From Glossina fuscipes (Eukaryota > Arthropoda > Insecta > Diptera > Glossinidae), in assembly GCF_014805625.2 (NCBI RefSeq), contig NW_023998422.1, forward strand, positions 5,905,199 through 5,969,198: a stretch of 64,000 bases of DNA, in the 5' to 3' direction. The notes beneath the pieces were generated by a model. It was not told where the DNA came from. It saw only the letters and a list, made by a program, of their open reading frames with translations, and did not search any database. A program made the position numbers and the translations under genes. Shown piece after piece: positions 25,860-37,987 of the stretch (position 1 is its first letter; every line of letters begins with the position of its first letter).

Positions 25860-26335
25860 GTTACCAATCAAATGCAACACCTTTGACTACTAAGACGAAA
25901 AATGTCGTAGACTGAATAAGTTTGCGATAAGAATATAAGACGAGCAAGTCGTAATGGTACACAACCATCTATTTGCGTGAAGTTTATCGTAAAGTAAGGA
26001 AACCAAATAAACGGCGTCAGATCATTCTTCGCTAAGACAATGCAAGATGCCACGAGTCTTTTCTAGCAGCCAACTATTTAAACAGTCAGAAAATGAAACT
26101 GTCTTCATGTGATATCTGAAGACTTCTTTTTGTAACCGAACGCCGAGAAGAGACCGCTTGGAGGAATAGCCGCATTTCAAAACGCCTTCAGAAACGAGGG
26201 TTTGAAAGTGTCTCAAGGGTGGAATGGAAAAAAAGCCATGACAAATGGTCGCAACGCATGTAAAAATTTGTTAAGGACAATATCCTGAACAACAAAAAGG
26301 CAGCTTTTCATGGCAAGTTATTGTTCTTACATTAT
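25860..26335 (+). pseudogene. Mariner transposase relic, C-terminal part
   Basis: Translated across stops and frameshifts on the plus strand, the region shows DNARCHES (compare the mariner DNARPH/DNASCH block around the second catalytic Asp) and then ANYLNSQK. After a frame change it shows EDFFL followed by a stop and PNAEKRPLGG (the usual DFFLFP block). Back in the first frame it shows GFESVSRVEWKKSHDKWSQRM, which matches the C-terminal W-K-x-x-x-D-x-W-x-x-R-M pattern of SETMAR-type mariners, then KFVKDN. Mariner transposases move DNA by cut-and-paste through a DDD catalytic triad. Multiple stops make this copy dead. The N-terminal part and the terminal inverted repeats were not found. Confidence 0.7.
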
Positions 26336-26339
26336 TTGA

Positions 26340-27434
26340 TATAAAATACAAAGTGATGCTGTACGTGCAAAAAGCTGACATTCGCTGACTTGAGCAGACG
26401 ATTCGAGGAAAAGATCTTTATTATTTTAATACCATAACTAAGCCTAATGTGATGTAGAGTGTGAAAGAGTAGAGTGATGAAAGAGTGCCTGTAAAACCAA
26501 AAAAAAAAAAAAAAAATCTCTATCTACTCCCTTGTCCGTCCGTCCTTTTTAAAATTAGGTAAAAATAAGCTAGAAATCCTGCCTTTTTTACGCTTTCATG
26601 TGACGAACTTTCTTGCCTTAAGGTTTACATTGGAATGGTTGTGCCAAAGCAGAGTGTTGTCTAAAACACTCGGCACAAGCGATTACAAAAAACAAATCTT
26701 CAAATCCTCCTACTGCTAAGTGCTTGTAGTTAAGCAAAATTTAAGAATTATTTACCTTAGAGCGCGTTCACTTAAGACTTACTTCAAGGTCTTTAATAAA
26801 TTTTAGTTTTTTTTTTTTCAAAATTTTTCAAAATAAAGGGTAGGACAACAAAAAAAAACAAACTTGACGTTCACACACTTTTGTGACTTCGAGTCTTTTT
26901 TTCGTATTTTCCAACTAATTTAACCCAAAGCAACGGCGTTGAACAAAACAGCGTTAAAAGAAACTAACGACAATAAATCAATAGATTGTAAAGAAAAAAT
27001 TTCAATAAACTCAAACATCTACATACACACACAAACACACGGTAAGAAAGAAAGAAAAAAAAAGGAAAGAAACAAGATATGCAGAAAAAATCTAAATCCG
27101 TTGACTATAATTTCATGGTCGTAAGTAATCAGACAACGACGACTTCGCTTCGTTCGATCAAACTATAAAGAAAGGAGAAACAAAAAAATGATAAAGAAGA
27201 GGTTTAAGTGTATATGAGCTTGTGTTACGCATACTTATTTAAAAAGAATTATGTAAAGAATTTTTATGCACACACGCACACATAAAGCTTGATAATCAGA
27301 CACAAATCAAGCTAAGTAAAGCAAACAAACAAAAACAAGTTGAAGTTGTTAAGATATGGAAGCAGATGAAAAACGACATACATCCATACATGATATTAAA
27401 TTTCACAGCACGGTATTTACAGAACACTACACAC

Positions 27435-27472
<38 letters not shown>

Positions 27473-28052
27473 ATGCGTATCTCAAGCTTTGTCTGTCTTT
27501 TAATAGTGTACGCTGTGACTGAATACGACGATGGTAGGTCTGAAGATTTACTTATTTGTGCCTCCCTGAGTAGTTTTCTATACTGTAGCTTGATTACTTC
27601 AACAGTGGCGGCAACCGTTAAGTGTTTGACAAGCAGAAGCCGCTTAAATAAGAAACGAACAAAATATTGAGAAAAAATCACGCAGATACAAGCCATCAAA
27701 GCTGTAGGTGGCTTATGTCAAAAGTTGACATACAAGTGAACACATGAGTTGCCCTGTAGTTATTTCTTCTTCTGCTTCTTCTTTTCCTTTTTATTTTTCT
27801 TTTGCAATTTATTGTTAATCAGCCACCGAAAAAATTTGTAAACAAGTGGAGAAACCATATTAGGATAACTATTTGAAAATAATTTAATTTTGTATATAAA
27901 AAAGATGTGTCAGCGAACCGATTGAAGTGTATAAACATATCCGTCAAAGATTTTTACAAATTTCTTATTATTATTATTATTATTATTAATTTCGCCAGAG
28001 AAATGAATTCTAAGACTAAACTCTTAAAAGCACTAGCATCTAAGGCTATCGG

Positions 28053-28089
<37 letters not shown>

Positions 28090-28790
28090 TTCTTAATTTT
28101 TGATGGATATGTGAAATTTAATTCCGACGATGTAAAATTCAAATTTTATAGATTCAATTGTTCTTTAATTTATTCACTAAAAAAAAAATAAAAGAATAAA
28201 ATAAGGCATTGTTAGGTCAATGGCAACTTCATTACCGATTATGAATCAAAAAAAAAAAAAAAACAAACAAACATAAAAACGAACACTAATACTTATAGCT
28301 TAATAGAGACATTTTGTCTACCAATAACCAGGCATGACAGGATATTATATATATATATATCGGACGTAACATGACGTGATATGACAAGATTTTTTATGCA
28401 TACCTCTACTACTAAAGCAAATGTTTCCCACCAAATTTTTTGGATAAAATGGACTCATAAAAGTATTACGTGTTAACACACGACGCGATGCTATGACGTT
28501 TGATGCTAAGGTGTGAGTTACGCGAATTCTGCTCTTGAAAAAACTCATAGATTTCTAAATGCAAAAGTCATGTACGAACCGCAGCGTCTGCTGGTAACAT
28601 TGGTGGACCACTTACAATGTCAAAAATGGCGGAAAATAACTGCGCTGTATGTTGACATCTGTGACAGACACAGACGAAGTCCGAATTAATCAACTTAGGC
28701 ATAGCATAATGTATAGAGCGTAATGTATAGAGAGGGCCCTTATGTTTAACGCTTGCAACTGCTTAAGTAGCTTAATCAGACAAAGTTCCC
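26340..28790. other. A+T-rich non-coding stretch
   Basis: Holds a (TA)n microsatellite at 27434-27474, an A18 run near 26499 and a T29 run at 28054-28082. The overlapping 90-104 residue frames on both strands at 27356-27699 are largely products of the TA run. A CTTGTCCGTCCGTCC motif near 26531 may be a family A scrap. No gene was recognised. Confidence 0.55.
27434..27474. repeat. (TA)n microsatellite
   Basis: About 20 TA units with one ttt interruption. It explains the YIYI-rich open frames on both strands. Confidence 0.95.
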
Positions 28791-28934
28791 ATGTTTAGCG
28801 GAATTTTTACGAGCGATTTCTGGCAGCCCGCAATTCGCAAGACCATCGTGCAAAACATAGGGGTCTACATCAGTCTCGCAGTACCATATAGGAAAGATTG
28901 GGTATGGTTCTGGCCAAGACGAGATCTATCCAAC

Positions 28935-29150
28935 ATCTCGAATCATTTAATGGCATTCGTCCTTGGCCGGTGCACCAAGTTTCGTCGAGTTAAATCGAAT
29001 GTTGCGACTGGTAGGTTGAACAAAAGAAAACAACACGAACGGACGGACAGACAAGACGAAAAGGTACGTTAATGCCAAGTTCTTCTTGGTGTTGCATATA
29101 CCCGCACAAACTTAATACGCGCTTGTAGCACCAGTGATGTAGGGTATAAT
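28935..29150 (+). repeat. Dispersed repeat family A, copy 7 (3' half)
   Basis: Contains ggcattcgtccttggccgg, accaagtttcgtcgag, gtaggttgaacaaaagaaaa and gaacggacggacagacaaga. It then has one of the best-preserved 3' segments: agttcttcttggtgttgcat, tacccgcacaaacttaatac and the right end gcaccagtgatgtagggtat. The hairpin region between the core and the 3' segment is deleted. The 5' half is replaced by unrelated sequence. Confidence 0.75.
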
Positions 29151-29154
29151 TAAA

Positions 29155-30930
29155 ATTTCCAAACAATGCACGGACGCACCCAAAGGATTTCTACAATCTC
29201 AAATAGATCAAGTGTACATTATACAACCTATGCATATTTTCGGATGCTCCGAAATGACTGCCGTAGCTTCTACACCACTTTATACTTATGATAGCAATTG
29301 CTGTTAAATAATCAAGCACAGGTTTAAGAAACTTCTTTATAAACCCAACATTTTTAACTATCATCGACAACATGTTATTCTAAAACTTTTTTCTGCATTT
29401 TTTTTTGCAACATGAGAAAGTCAATAAAAAAAACCCTATTAAATTTTTTCTTCGCTTTCTAGACACTTAAACAATACACTTTAACTGTCCGTATTCCCGT
29501 AGATTTTTTTAAAGGAAAAACAAAATTTTCTGTTGCTTATTTTGCATAAAAATCTCTTTACCGAAAACTTGAACGAGCAAAAAAAGAAAAGAAAAAAAAA
29601 ATTTGAAGAAATATTGTATAGAAAAATATTAACAAAAAAAGAGAAGAAAAGAAAAAAAGTAGAAACGAAAAACGCGCGCCATACCATAGCGAAGCAGAAT
29701 GCCTAACAAATGCAACAAGAAAAACTATTAGTAAACTTTAATCACTTAGTACGACTTTACCATACTATTGCAAGCCTTAACTTTTTTCTTAAGTGCACTC
29801 CTTTTCCTTGCTCAGATTGTCGGGGGAGAAAGAAGAGGGGGTGGAAAAAATTTATTCCATGTTTGAAAAAACGCAGAAAATAATCGGTTTTCCTTTTATT
29901 ATTATAATTTTTTTTTTTCTTATTTTTTTTTTTTTTTGCCAACAAATTGGCGGAGCAAGAAATAATGATAATATTGCAAAAATAAAAAAAATTCTTCGAA
30001 AACTTTTTAATGAAATTTAATTATAAAGTTTGACAAATAAATACTTGCATAGAAGGGAAAGAGAAAGAATACAAAAAACGTGTGCAACACAACAATGTTT
30101 TTTTTTTTTTTTTAAATATATATATATTTATGTATATATGTATGTACATATTTATAGATATTCTAATAGGATAAATGCATTTACATAAGAATCGGAAGCT
30201 TAAGAAAGCGCCAAGTAATGATTTAATAATTTTTCACGAGTCAAATGCCAAAGAAAGAAAACATTGAAAACGTCAACCATGCTGTATAGATACGTAAAGC
30301 GTTCCTCATACGATTCCAGTTTGGTATTAATACAAAAAAAAAGCATGTGGTAGTGGATATTAGAATATTTGAAGCATGGTTTAGAACGATATTTGACGGA
30401 TTTCCGAGAAATAATGTATAACTTTTGGTGCACTGAAGCAAGGGGCAGGGGCTTGTTCGACTGCAGCTTTCTTAGTTATTCTTGATACACTTATTTTGAA
30501 AATTTCACAAATTTGTCCAGGTGGCAACTCTAATAAATGGAATTAAAACTCGCATAACGACTGAAGTGATCATACATCACTATGTTTAGTTGAAAACTTG
30601 GGTCATCTTCAGAACAAGTAAGGCAAGCGTCCGTATTGTGCTTTGGAATCGTTCACTTGTCTTTTCCCGTCTTACGAATTTTGTATTTCGGATCAATTGT
30701 CAATTTTGTTGTAAAACATAGTCCTCAAGACATGAAAACCATAAAGAAAATTGCTTATGACTTGTTATGTGTCCGTGATACTGCTCGGAATACGACGTTA
30801 GAAGAACATGTTAAAACATTGCAGCAGGTCATGCTACATTACAAAACTGAAATGAACTGCTCCTCGCCACCATATAATTATTCATATAATGACTTTTCAA
30901 AGCAAAACGTAATGGGGGAAGCAATTGCCA
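29155..30930. other. A+T-rich non-coding stretch
   Basis: Dominated by oligo-A and oligo-T tracts (29580-29660, 29905-29937, 30098-30113). A 101-residue plus-strand frame at 30636-30941 contains a compositionally normal middle (for example IKKIAYDLLCVRDTARN), but I recognise no family, and its 3' end runs into the adjacent family A copy. No gene can be supported. Confidence 0.5.
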
Positions 30931-30934
30931 TAGC

Positions 30935-31152
30935 AGTCTGATCGCAGCCATTTTTAATAGCGTTAACCCTTGGGCCAAAACTTGACTACGTAGCGAGTGC
31001 CATTAAAACATTCCAAAAATTGCGGGCTGCAGGCTGAGTAAAAGAAAATCAGACGGACAGACAAGCTTAGAAAATCACAGTTTGAATCGAGCGATATAAT
31101 AAAACGTGTGTCTAGCACCGCATACATCCATGCAAAGCGGTGCAGGGTGTAA
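30935..31152 (+). repeat. Dispersed repeat family A, copy 8
   Basis: Has tttttaatagcgttaaccct, tgggccaaaacttgactacg, aaaaattgcgggctgcaggc, a cagacggacagacaagctta core, a gaatcgagcgat hairpin arm, the taataaaacgtgtgtct block and the right end gcggtgcagggtgtaaa. The first third of the consensus is missing. Confidence 0.75.
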
Positions 31153-31154
31153 AA

Positions 31155-31829
31155 ATAGTGGCGTTAAAGTTAGTTAAGGTACAGCTTATCAGTGTAATCA
31201 GGCTACAGTTATACGCTCCCCATATTCTAGAATGAAAAGCATTTGTGCTGAATTACTGACTTAATGTTTTAGGTAAACGATTAATCGTTCTAGGCATAGT
31301 TTACAAATGAAAATGTTACTATAAACGGAATTTGACATATGTATCCGTAATTTCAAATTCCACTACGATGCATAAGACTGAACGAAACCATGACCCGCCA
31401 TCTATAGGGTAACTATTCAATTTTCTTGACGGCTGGCCATAAAACATGTTTAATGTCGTCACATTCTGTCAGGTCTATCTGTTATCACGTTTTAATGCAT
31501 TAATTATGCGCCATAAATGCGCATAGAGGTACACCCCTAACTACGCTTGCACTTCATGTTACGGCTTTTTGTTAAAATTGAAGAGAAATTTATAGCATTC
31601 CCCTGTGGTTGAAAATAACTTTAATTTAATTATATGGAAAGCACCATATGTGCTATTATTGTGGTGGTTAGAATATTGAAGGCACGAGTTTACTTCGACC
31701 CCGCATTACAATAAATTGTTCCCATGCTCTTGACTTTCCGATAAAGTTTGAGATTTTGTATAAGCATGTAAAAAGTATCCGGAATTAAAACAAGTAACGT
31801 ATTCTTAAAAATTTGTTGCTCTTGCTTGC
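31155..31829. other. Non-coding stretch, nothing recognised
   Basis: Moderately A+T-rich DNA without notable frames, tandem structure or repeat-family signatures. Confidence 0.5.
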
Positions 31830-32160
31830 AATACAATTGACTCCTCCTCCTTGCATCGATTTTCTGTTTAACTGTTCATTATCTGTTCGTCTCTCCAGTC
31901 TTTGCTCATCTCTCCGCTCACCTCATATGGCTACTTTGTTTTCTCATATCTCCACTCCCTTCTCAACCCGACACGCTCTTCTCGTACCATTACCCTGTAC
32001 GCGTACTTAAACTCGTTTATTAGGTCTCCGCACCCTTTTCATCCCTTCACTTTTTTTTCGCTTCTTCACTCTCTTCTCGTGCCAGTTCTCGTACTTCCGC
32101 TCGCTTTTTATACCTCCGTTCCTCTTCTTTCTTCTCAGTTTTCCCTACATTACCTCGGTA
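31830..32160. repeat. Polypyrimidine-biased tract
   Basis: About 330 bp in which the plus strand is strongly C/T-biased, with recurring ctcttctcgtacc-like and ttctcgtgcc-like units. It looks like a decayed minisatellite. Two overlapping S/L/P-rich open frames here follow directly from the base bias and are not good gene candidates. Confidence 0.6.
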
Positions 32161-35100
32161 GGCTAAGGTAGGTAAGGCCTTCAGGTTGCTCGACTAGGCT
32201 TTTTTCTAAAACAGGAAAGATGCGACGGTTTCGTGTGACGCGAATCCTGTCCAAGTTCTTGCGCAGTGCTATATCGACCAAGCGGCAAAACACCTTACAG
32301 TTACATCACTATGGAAAGAATATTCTCGCACCTTGCTCAAACTCACAATGGTCTGTGTACCACTTTCTCGACTTTTCGATGGTTTTCTAGCTTGAAAATC
32401 GTTCAAAACGAGTCTAAAACGGTATAATATCTTTGGAAATAACAACATTGAGGAGAAGAAGAACAAGAAGCAGAATATGTAAGTTTTCTTTTGGATTCGT
32501 TGGTGGTACACTATCATATAATAGTAAAAAAAAATTATTAAATAGCAACGAGAGAGGTATTTTTTTGTTTATTTATTTATTTTTTTTTTTATTTTTCAAT
32601 ATTTTCAGTTCACTTATCTGCTTAACAATTTCCTTTTCCGTCTGAACGAAAAACACAATTACGCTATTAAAGCATATTTAAAATTCTAAAAAAAAAAAGC
32701 AAAAAAAAAAAAATAAAATTATCTTGAAATTTTTATCTATCTCGGTAGACACATACACACACACACAAACCTAAACAAAGCACCCAAACCACAGAAATAA
32801 TTCAAAATATCAAGCGAGAAGAGCAAAAGGCTTGGCGTAGCATGTGCTGTATGCCCGTTTTGCCTTTAACATCTACGCTGGTATGGCTTTATGTGGTACG
32901 GTACCCTTTTGCGTTCAATGGTTTTTTTCGTAGATTAATTTACTGATTTGCTAAACGAAACTTATTAAACTCTGAAACGGGCTGCTGCTGTTATTGTATT
33001 GTCGCTGCTACTTTTGGTGCAGCAGTTACTTCGGTATTTTTACTTTGACTCCTCTTTGAATTTTCAGTGAAAAGTCGTCCCATAAAAGGATAGAGAGGCG
33101 TTCACATATACATCTGTGCGTTTATATGCATACATACATACATACATATGCGATCATTTTAAATGTGCTTAAGCGATACGAAAGCTAAATTGTGAAGATT
33201 GTTTGTAGTTACAAACAATTTAATACCAATTGAGCATTATTACCGCCACCAAAATTACAACAACAACAACAACAGAAAAAAAGAAAAGAAAAAAAACGAC
33301 AATAAATCGAATTACAAACCATTTAGCAAGAAGTTGGGTATGTAGGCAGGCAATCCAATCAGTCCTACCTAGAATTTTTCGTTTTCGTCTTCGTCTTCGT
33401 TTTTTCTTTTACTTTTTATTAAAGAAAAAAAAAGAAGAATAACAACCCAAAGCTAATCATCTCAATATCTAAACAATAAGATTATTGTCTTTTATGCTCT
33501 TATTGAGTTGGGAGATTGGTTTGCCAAGCATAAACGCATTAACTATATATTCTATATATATATACATATCGTGTGTGGATGTTGCTGTGTCTGTGTCTGC
33601 CTTCGAATTTATTAATTTGGCTTTCATGCCATACAGAAACGAATTCTGATATAAAGACCATATGAGAGATGAACAGAAGTCAAATGCAGCCGCAGTGTGT
33701 ATGTGTGTATGCTTAGCAACACGCGATGATTGGTTTTCATAGGCTTTCATATAGATCCACACGATAGACAAAAGTCGTTGTGGTAAGTTTATGCGGTTAC
33801 CCGATTTGGTTTAGCTTCACTCTGTGCAATTCCTTTTCAAATCAATATATTATCTATGTTGCTAATAAATGCTTGGTGTTGCTTGTTGGTTTATGTTAGT
33901 TGAAGACTATTATGTATAAAAGTCTAATAAAACTTGCTTTTATTACTTTGGTTAGTTGTAACTGCTTTTGTGTTCTAATCAATTCCACTCATTTTGCATC
34001 AAATTACTAAAACTAATTTCATTCGTTTAACCGCCATCGCAAAGGCGTTCAGCATAAGTTTGTCATATCGTTTGTAACCACCGAAAGAGAAAGATTAAAA
34101 AGTGGATAAGTGTATAGTGCATAGTGTTAGCCATGGTTAGTTTACAATTCCGTTTGTCTGTCATTGAAATTTCCAAATCAATCCAAAATTCGTAAGAAAT
34201 TTTATTATTTTGGGCTTGGGTGCTCGCCTATGCTCCTAACCCTCCCTCTGGCTTTTTGGCTTCCGGCTCCCTGTTGTCTAATTCTGCATATGGCCGTGCG
34301 GTTCGCGCAGAATTTGCTTTAACGTTTCCATTGCCCGTTCGGAAAATCTGCATGTGTCAGTATTCAAGATACCTATACTTTCCGATAATACCTGAGGGAA
34401 TTATGACCTGTCTATGTCGATCTTGATTTTTTCTTCTTGATATGGCTCCTTAGTCCGTCGACAGTTTTCATAGTTTTTGGGGTTTCCCGCCGCCTTCCCG
34501 CCTTCGATGTTTGCCTATTCAGGTACCGCCAATATGTGCATCTTATTATGCGTCCCTAGATCATTGTTCATTCATGGTTTGAAGTACTCGATTACGTGCG
34601 AAAGATTACGAGGATTATTTACATCACAATTTATGCATTTCATTGTTTTGTTTTAGTTATGTCCGTCTGTCCGAATCAGGTCAAACGATTACACGAAAGC
34701 AAAAATTGATGTCGAAAACTGAAGCTGTATGCCCACCATCTAGCCTTGCAAAAGGATGCAATCTATCCTCAAGCAAATTGACAACAGCTAAAGAAATGAA
34801 CAATAATGAAAGGGCCGGGAACTTGGTTGGACGAATTCTAAATTTTTTTTTTAAAAGTTTTTTGCATCAACAACAGAAGACATCACAAATGTTTTAATGC
34901 GAACAAATAAATGTGATTCGGCCATGCGATATTATATATATCGGCAGAGTGGTACAAGATAGCTCAATTTGGTCCTAAGCCGAATATTCCTTTTTTGTTT
35001 GTACTATTGATGATAGTTGGGATGGGGATGAGGGTCAGAATAAAACTTATTTCGTTCTTTTCAATTCTCTCCCTCCACCCCAAGGTGTGAGACGGAATAA

Positions 35101-35700
35101 GGCATAAAGATGTTGCCCTGAGCGTGCTATTGCCTACGTATTCCTCATTTTAGTTGTTAGGTGCACTGTATTGCACACAAATGTATTTCCAATACATCAG
35201 AACAGCGATATAAGAAATAAATTCCCATTTTTTATTATTTAAGCGGTAACGTTCGACTCTTACTATTCCTTCTCCTCATGCACTTTAGTCGCACCTTTTC
35301 GATAGTCTTCTGCATTCAATCTGCCACGTTCGATCTGCGCTCTGTTATAGCAACATCTGTGATATGCGCAGATAGATTTGTAGGTAGGTGTTGCTGCCAT
35401 TTACGCTTTAAGTGCAATTAGGCTCCTTTACCTTATGACATGCGTTTATCAACTTTTAAATGTGCTTCTTAAGAAAAAATGAAAACAACAACAAGTAAAT
35501 TAATTCATTAAATATAAGTTCTTAAAATGACTTCTGAAAACATAGAAATCCAGCCGCTCAACGTTTTGAAGACGCCTTTGCTGCCCCATATTCGATATTA
35601 CAAATCGAAGACAATTCAATTGTTTCCCCCTCTGAAGTCGTAAATATTCAAATTACTTCTCGTTTTAAGCGTTTAGTTAGAGAGAGAGCGGATAATATTT
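32161..35700. other. Non-coding stretch with a G+C-richer patch
   Basis: Mostly A+T-rich, with A/T runs (32578-32591, 32689-32713), a (CAA)n patch at 33257-33273 and (TA) runs near 33545. A more balanced patch at about 34210-34560 (for example ctcctaaccctccctctggc) stands out but encodes nothing I recognise. A TATGTCCGTCTGTCCG scrap near 34660 resembles the family A core. Confidence 0.5.
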
Positions 35701-35710
35701 GAACAAAGCT

Positions 35711-36007
35711 AAAGTGTAAACAACTTGTAAGCAGCTATAAAAACGTTCGACATCCAACATATGGAGGTAAAACATTGGAGGGAAATAGTCTTCAAAAAAA
35801 AAGAGCTGGACGTTCGGGGGCCTCTAAATTAAAAATGTGCACTCGATCGATTTTCTGTTTATGGTAAAGTGTTAACAATTTATAAGCGGCCATAAAAGCG
35901 CTCGACACCCAACAAATGGAGCTACAACATTGGAAGTAAGTTGTCTGGAAAAGGAAAAAGAGAATTCGACGTTCGGATGCCTCTGAACTAAAAATGCGCA
36001 CTGGATA
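35711..36007. repeat. Two-copy tandem repeat, period 155 bp
   Basis: The unit beginning aaagtgtaaacaacttgtaa at 35711 recurs as aaagtgttaacaatttataa at 35866. Both units share ttcgacatccaaca/ctcgacacccaaca, the acattgga segment, gacgttcggg/gacgttcgga and aaaaatg(t/c)gcact. The units are perhaps 75-80% alike by eye, so this is an old duplication or the remains of a longer satellite. Only two units are recognisable. Confidence 0.85.
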
Positions 36008-36009
36008 GT

Positions 36010-36655
36010 GAGAATTGAGTATATATTCGGATCTGATATGGAAAGTTAAGAAATTGTGTGTATCTAATAATTCAAATTCAAGACGAAACTTATTAAAATG
36101 TAATCAGTCAGTCATCAAAAATTCAGTGATTTTGGCTAAGTGATTTTAAATTATTTCTCCTAGAACGGATATCTTGCGTAGCTAAGCTGCAGTCGTTTCC
36201 GAGCCACATGGCTCGCTCACATGTTTTCAAAGAGCTCTCTTAAGATCACTAGGCTTTTAGAAGGAGCTTAAAAAAATATCAGTGCATTGTGTGGAGTGTG
36301 GCATAGACAAAAAAGGAGAGACGAACAAAAAATTCATGGGAGTTATATAATACCTTGCCCCAGTAAAACCATTTTGTGTAACATTTCATATATTGGTTTA
36401 GAGGACAATACCGACTTCTATCACATTATATGATGTTTATATGATATATGTATTGATCAATAGTTATTAGGCTCACTCTGCAGATTTTATGCAAATAATT
36501 TTGTATTTCATCGATTTCTTTTACTTTGTTACCAATGTGTAACTTTTGCTTATTGGGACGCGATAAACTATTAAATTTTATATACGAAAAAAGCACAACC
36601 GCTGCCTAAGGTAAGGATAAATTTGTGATATTTACGATTAGTATATACGGTTAGT
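36010..36655. other. Non-coding stretch, nothing recognised
   Basis: A+T-rich DNA between the 155-bp tandem repeat and the mariner relic. No open frame or inverted repeat was convincing. Confidence 0.5.
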
Positions 36656-36689
36656 GTAAATTTCTATGTCAAATATGCCCTAATTGACC

Positions 36690-37070
36690 AATCATTAATG
36701 AAGTCGTTGATAGTATGATGAGTCATGACATTGCTAAGGAATTAAATATCGATTACAAAGCAATTTAAAACCATTTACGTATGGCTGGAAACACACAAAC
36801 TCGAAGCATGGTATTTAGCTTTCACTTGAATTCTTAATGGCACAGACAGACAGACGGAATTGACAGAATTTCTCTCAGCGAATCGCTACCGAAAAGTGAC
36901 AGAAACATCGTTCGAAAAAGGTCTGGTTCAAAAGCCAAAATTCATGGAAGGGAATCGCATACAATCAGGATCCAGATGACAATCCCTATTGTCCGCCATG
37001 AACCACATTATAGTCAGCCGTCGAAAAATACTACGATCGATCAAGAGAAAATGTATGTCTTGCATCATCA
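36690..37070 (+). pseudogene. Mariner transposase relic, N-terminal and central part
   Basis: Plus-strand translation near 36731 gives DIAKELNIDYKAI, a stop, then NHLRMAG. This matches the second helix-turn-helix of mariner transposases (typically DIAKELNI...TVLNHL). Later, in shifting frames, come RKRSGSKAKIH (compare the RKRSW block after the first catalytic Asp region) and TTIDQEK (compare the AIDQKR block). Stops and frameshifts are scattered throughout. It differs from the relics at 25860 and 40880 in the segments kept, so it is an independent insertion. No terminal inverted repeats were found. Confidence 0.65.
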
Positions 37071-37339
37071 CAAGCATATTTTTACTGACCGAGTAGAAAA
37101 TAAAAAAGGGTTTGGTTAGGAACTGTGGAACTGCTTGTTCACCACCAATTATCGTTTTTTCACTTTCTAAAGAGCTTTCTTCATGGTGAAAAGCTGATTT
37201 CCTGCGATAATTCCTTTGTCAACCTTCTAACAGATATACCAAAGAAGTTCTAAGAGGTTATTACATGGAAGGGGTAAAACGAAGCCAACACTTCCAAACT
37301 CATATCAAGTCGGTGTTTGTGGTTCAAATTTCATTGCGA

Positions 37340-37600
37340 TATTGTGTACGTGATCGCAGCTTTACTAAGTGCTCAGTCGATAAAAGCCCTCAACCTCTAG
37401 GTGGAGGTCACTCGCTATGCCTTTCTCCCTCGTCGCTTCTTCTTTTTTTTGTATACGACAAGCCACTCAAGGGTTGTCCTCTATACGTGCACGCACAATA
37501 ACGCTCAAGAAGGCCTTCCTACCGTCACCCTGTTACACATGTTTAGGAGAAATCTCTTAAGTGATTGGTCATGTTAGCAAAACAAAGACAATAGCGGTCA
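37340..37600 (+). repeat. SINE family B copy
   Basis: Body blocks in the family order are actaagtgctcagtcgataa, aggtggaggtcactcgctat, gacaagccactcaagggttg, cctaccgtcaccctgttaca, catgtttaggagaaatctct and taagtgattggtcatgtt, followed by an A-rich end. A segment at 37447-37520 seems to be an internal insertion or a partial second copy, because the CACTCAAGGGTTGTCCT piece resembles another 3' end in place. The tRNA-like head is poorly kept. Confidence 0.65.
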
Positions 37601-37603
37601 GTA

Positions 37604-37938
37604 TGCACTTAAATAAATTTCATTACGAAGACAAGAAAAATTGGATAAAAAATTGACAATACATTTAACCAATCTATTATATCTCGTTACAAAATGAAAG
37701 ACAATGATTTAAAAATTTATCTTTTTCCCACATTTAATTTGGAATTTTTTACACACTTATATATATATATATACATATATATATTATCGGTTTTGGCTCT
37801 GTGGTTGAAATTTTTGTTTTAAGGCAAAGTGCGAAATTTTCTTTACCACCAACGGTTTCCTTTGGACATTCTACTTAACCCAAGTGCCAATTACATATTT
37901 TCTACGCAAGCACGTATTCATACATAACTCTGAGTGAT

Positions 37939-37987
<49 letters not shown>

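Noticed and set aside
27356..27699. 90-104 residue frames on both strands
   Set aside because: They span a (TA)n microsatellite and have no domain.
28791..29072. 93-residue plus-strand frame
   Set aside because: Its second half is family A repeat sequence including the GGACGGACAGAC core.
31813..32171. S/L/P-rich plus-strand frames
   Set aside because: Caused by a polypyrimidine tract. Two frames are open over the same bases.
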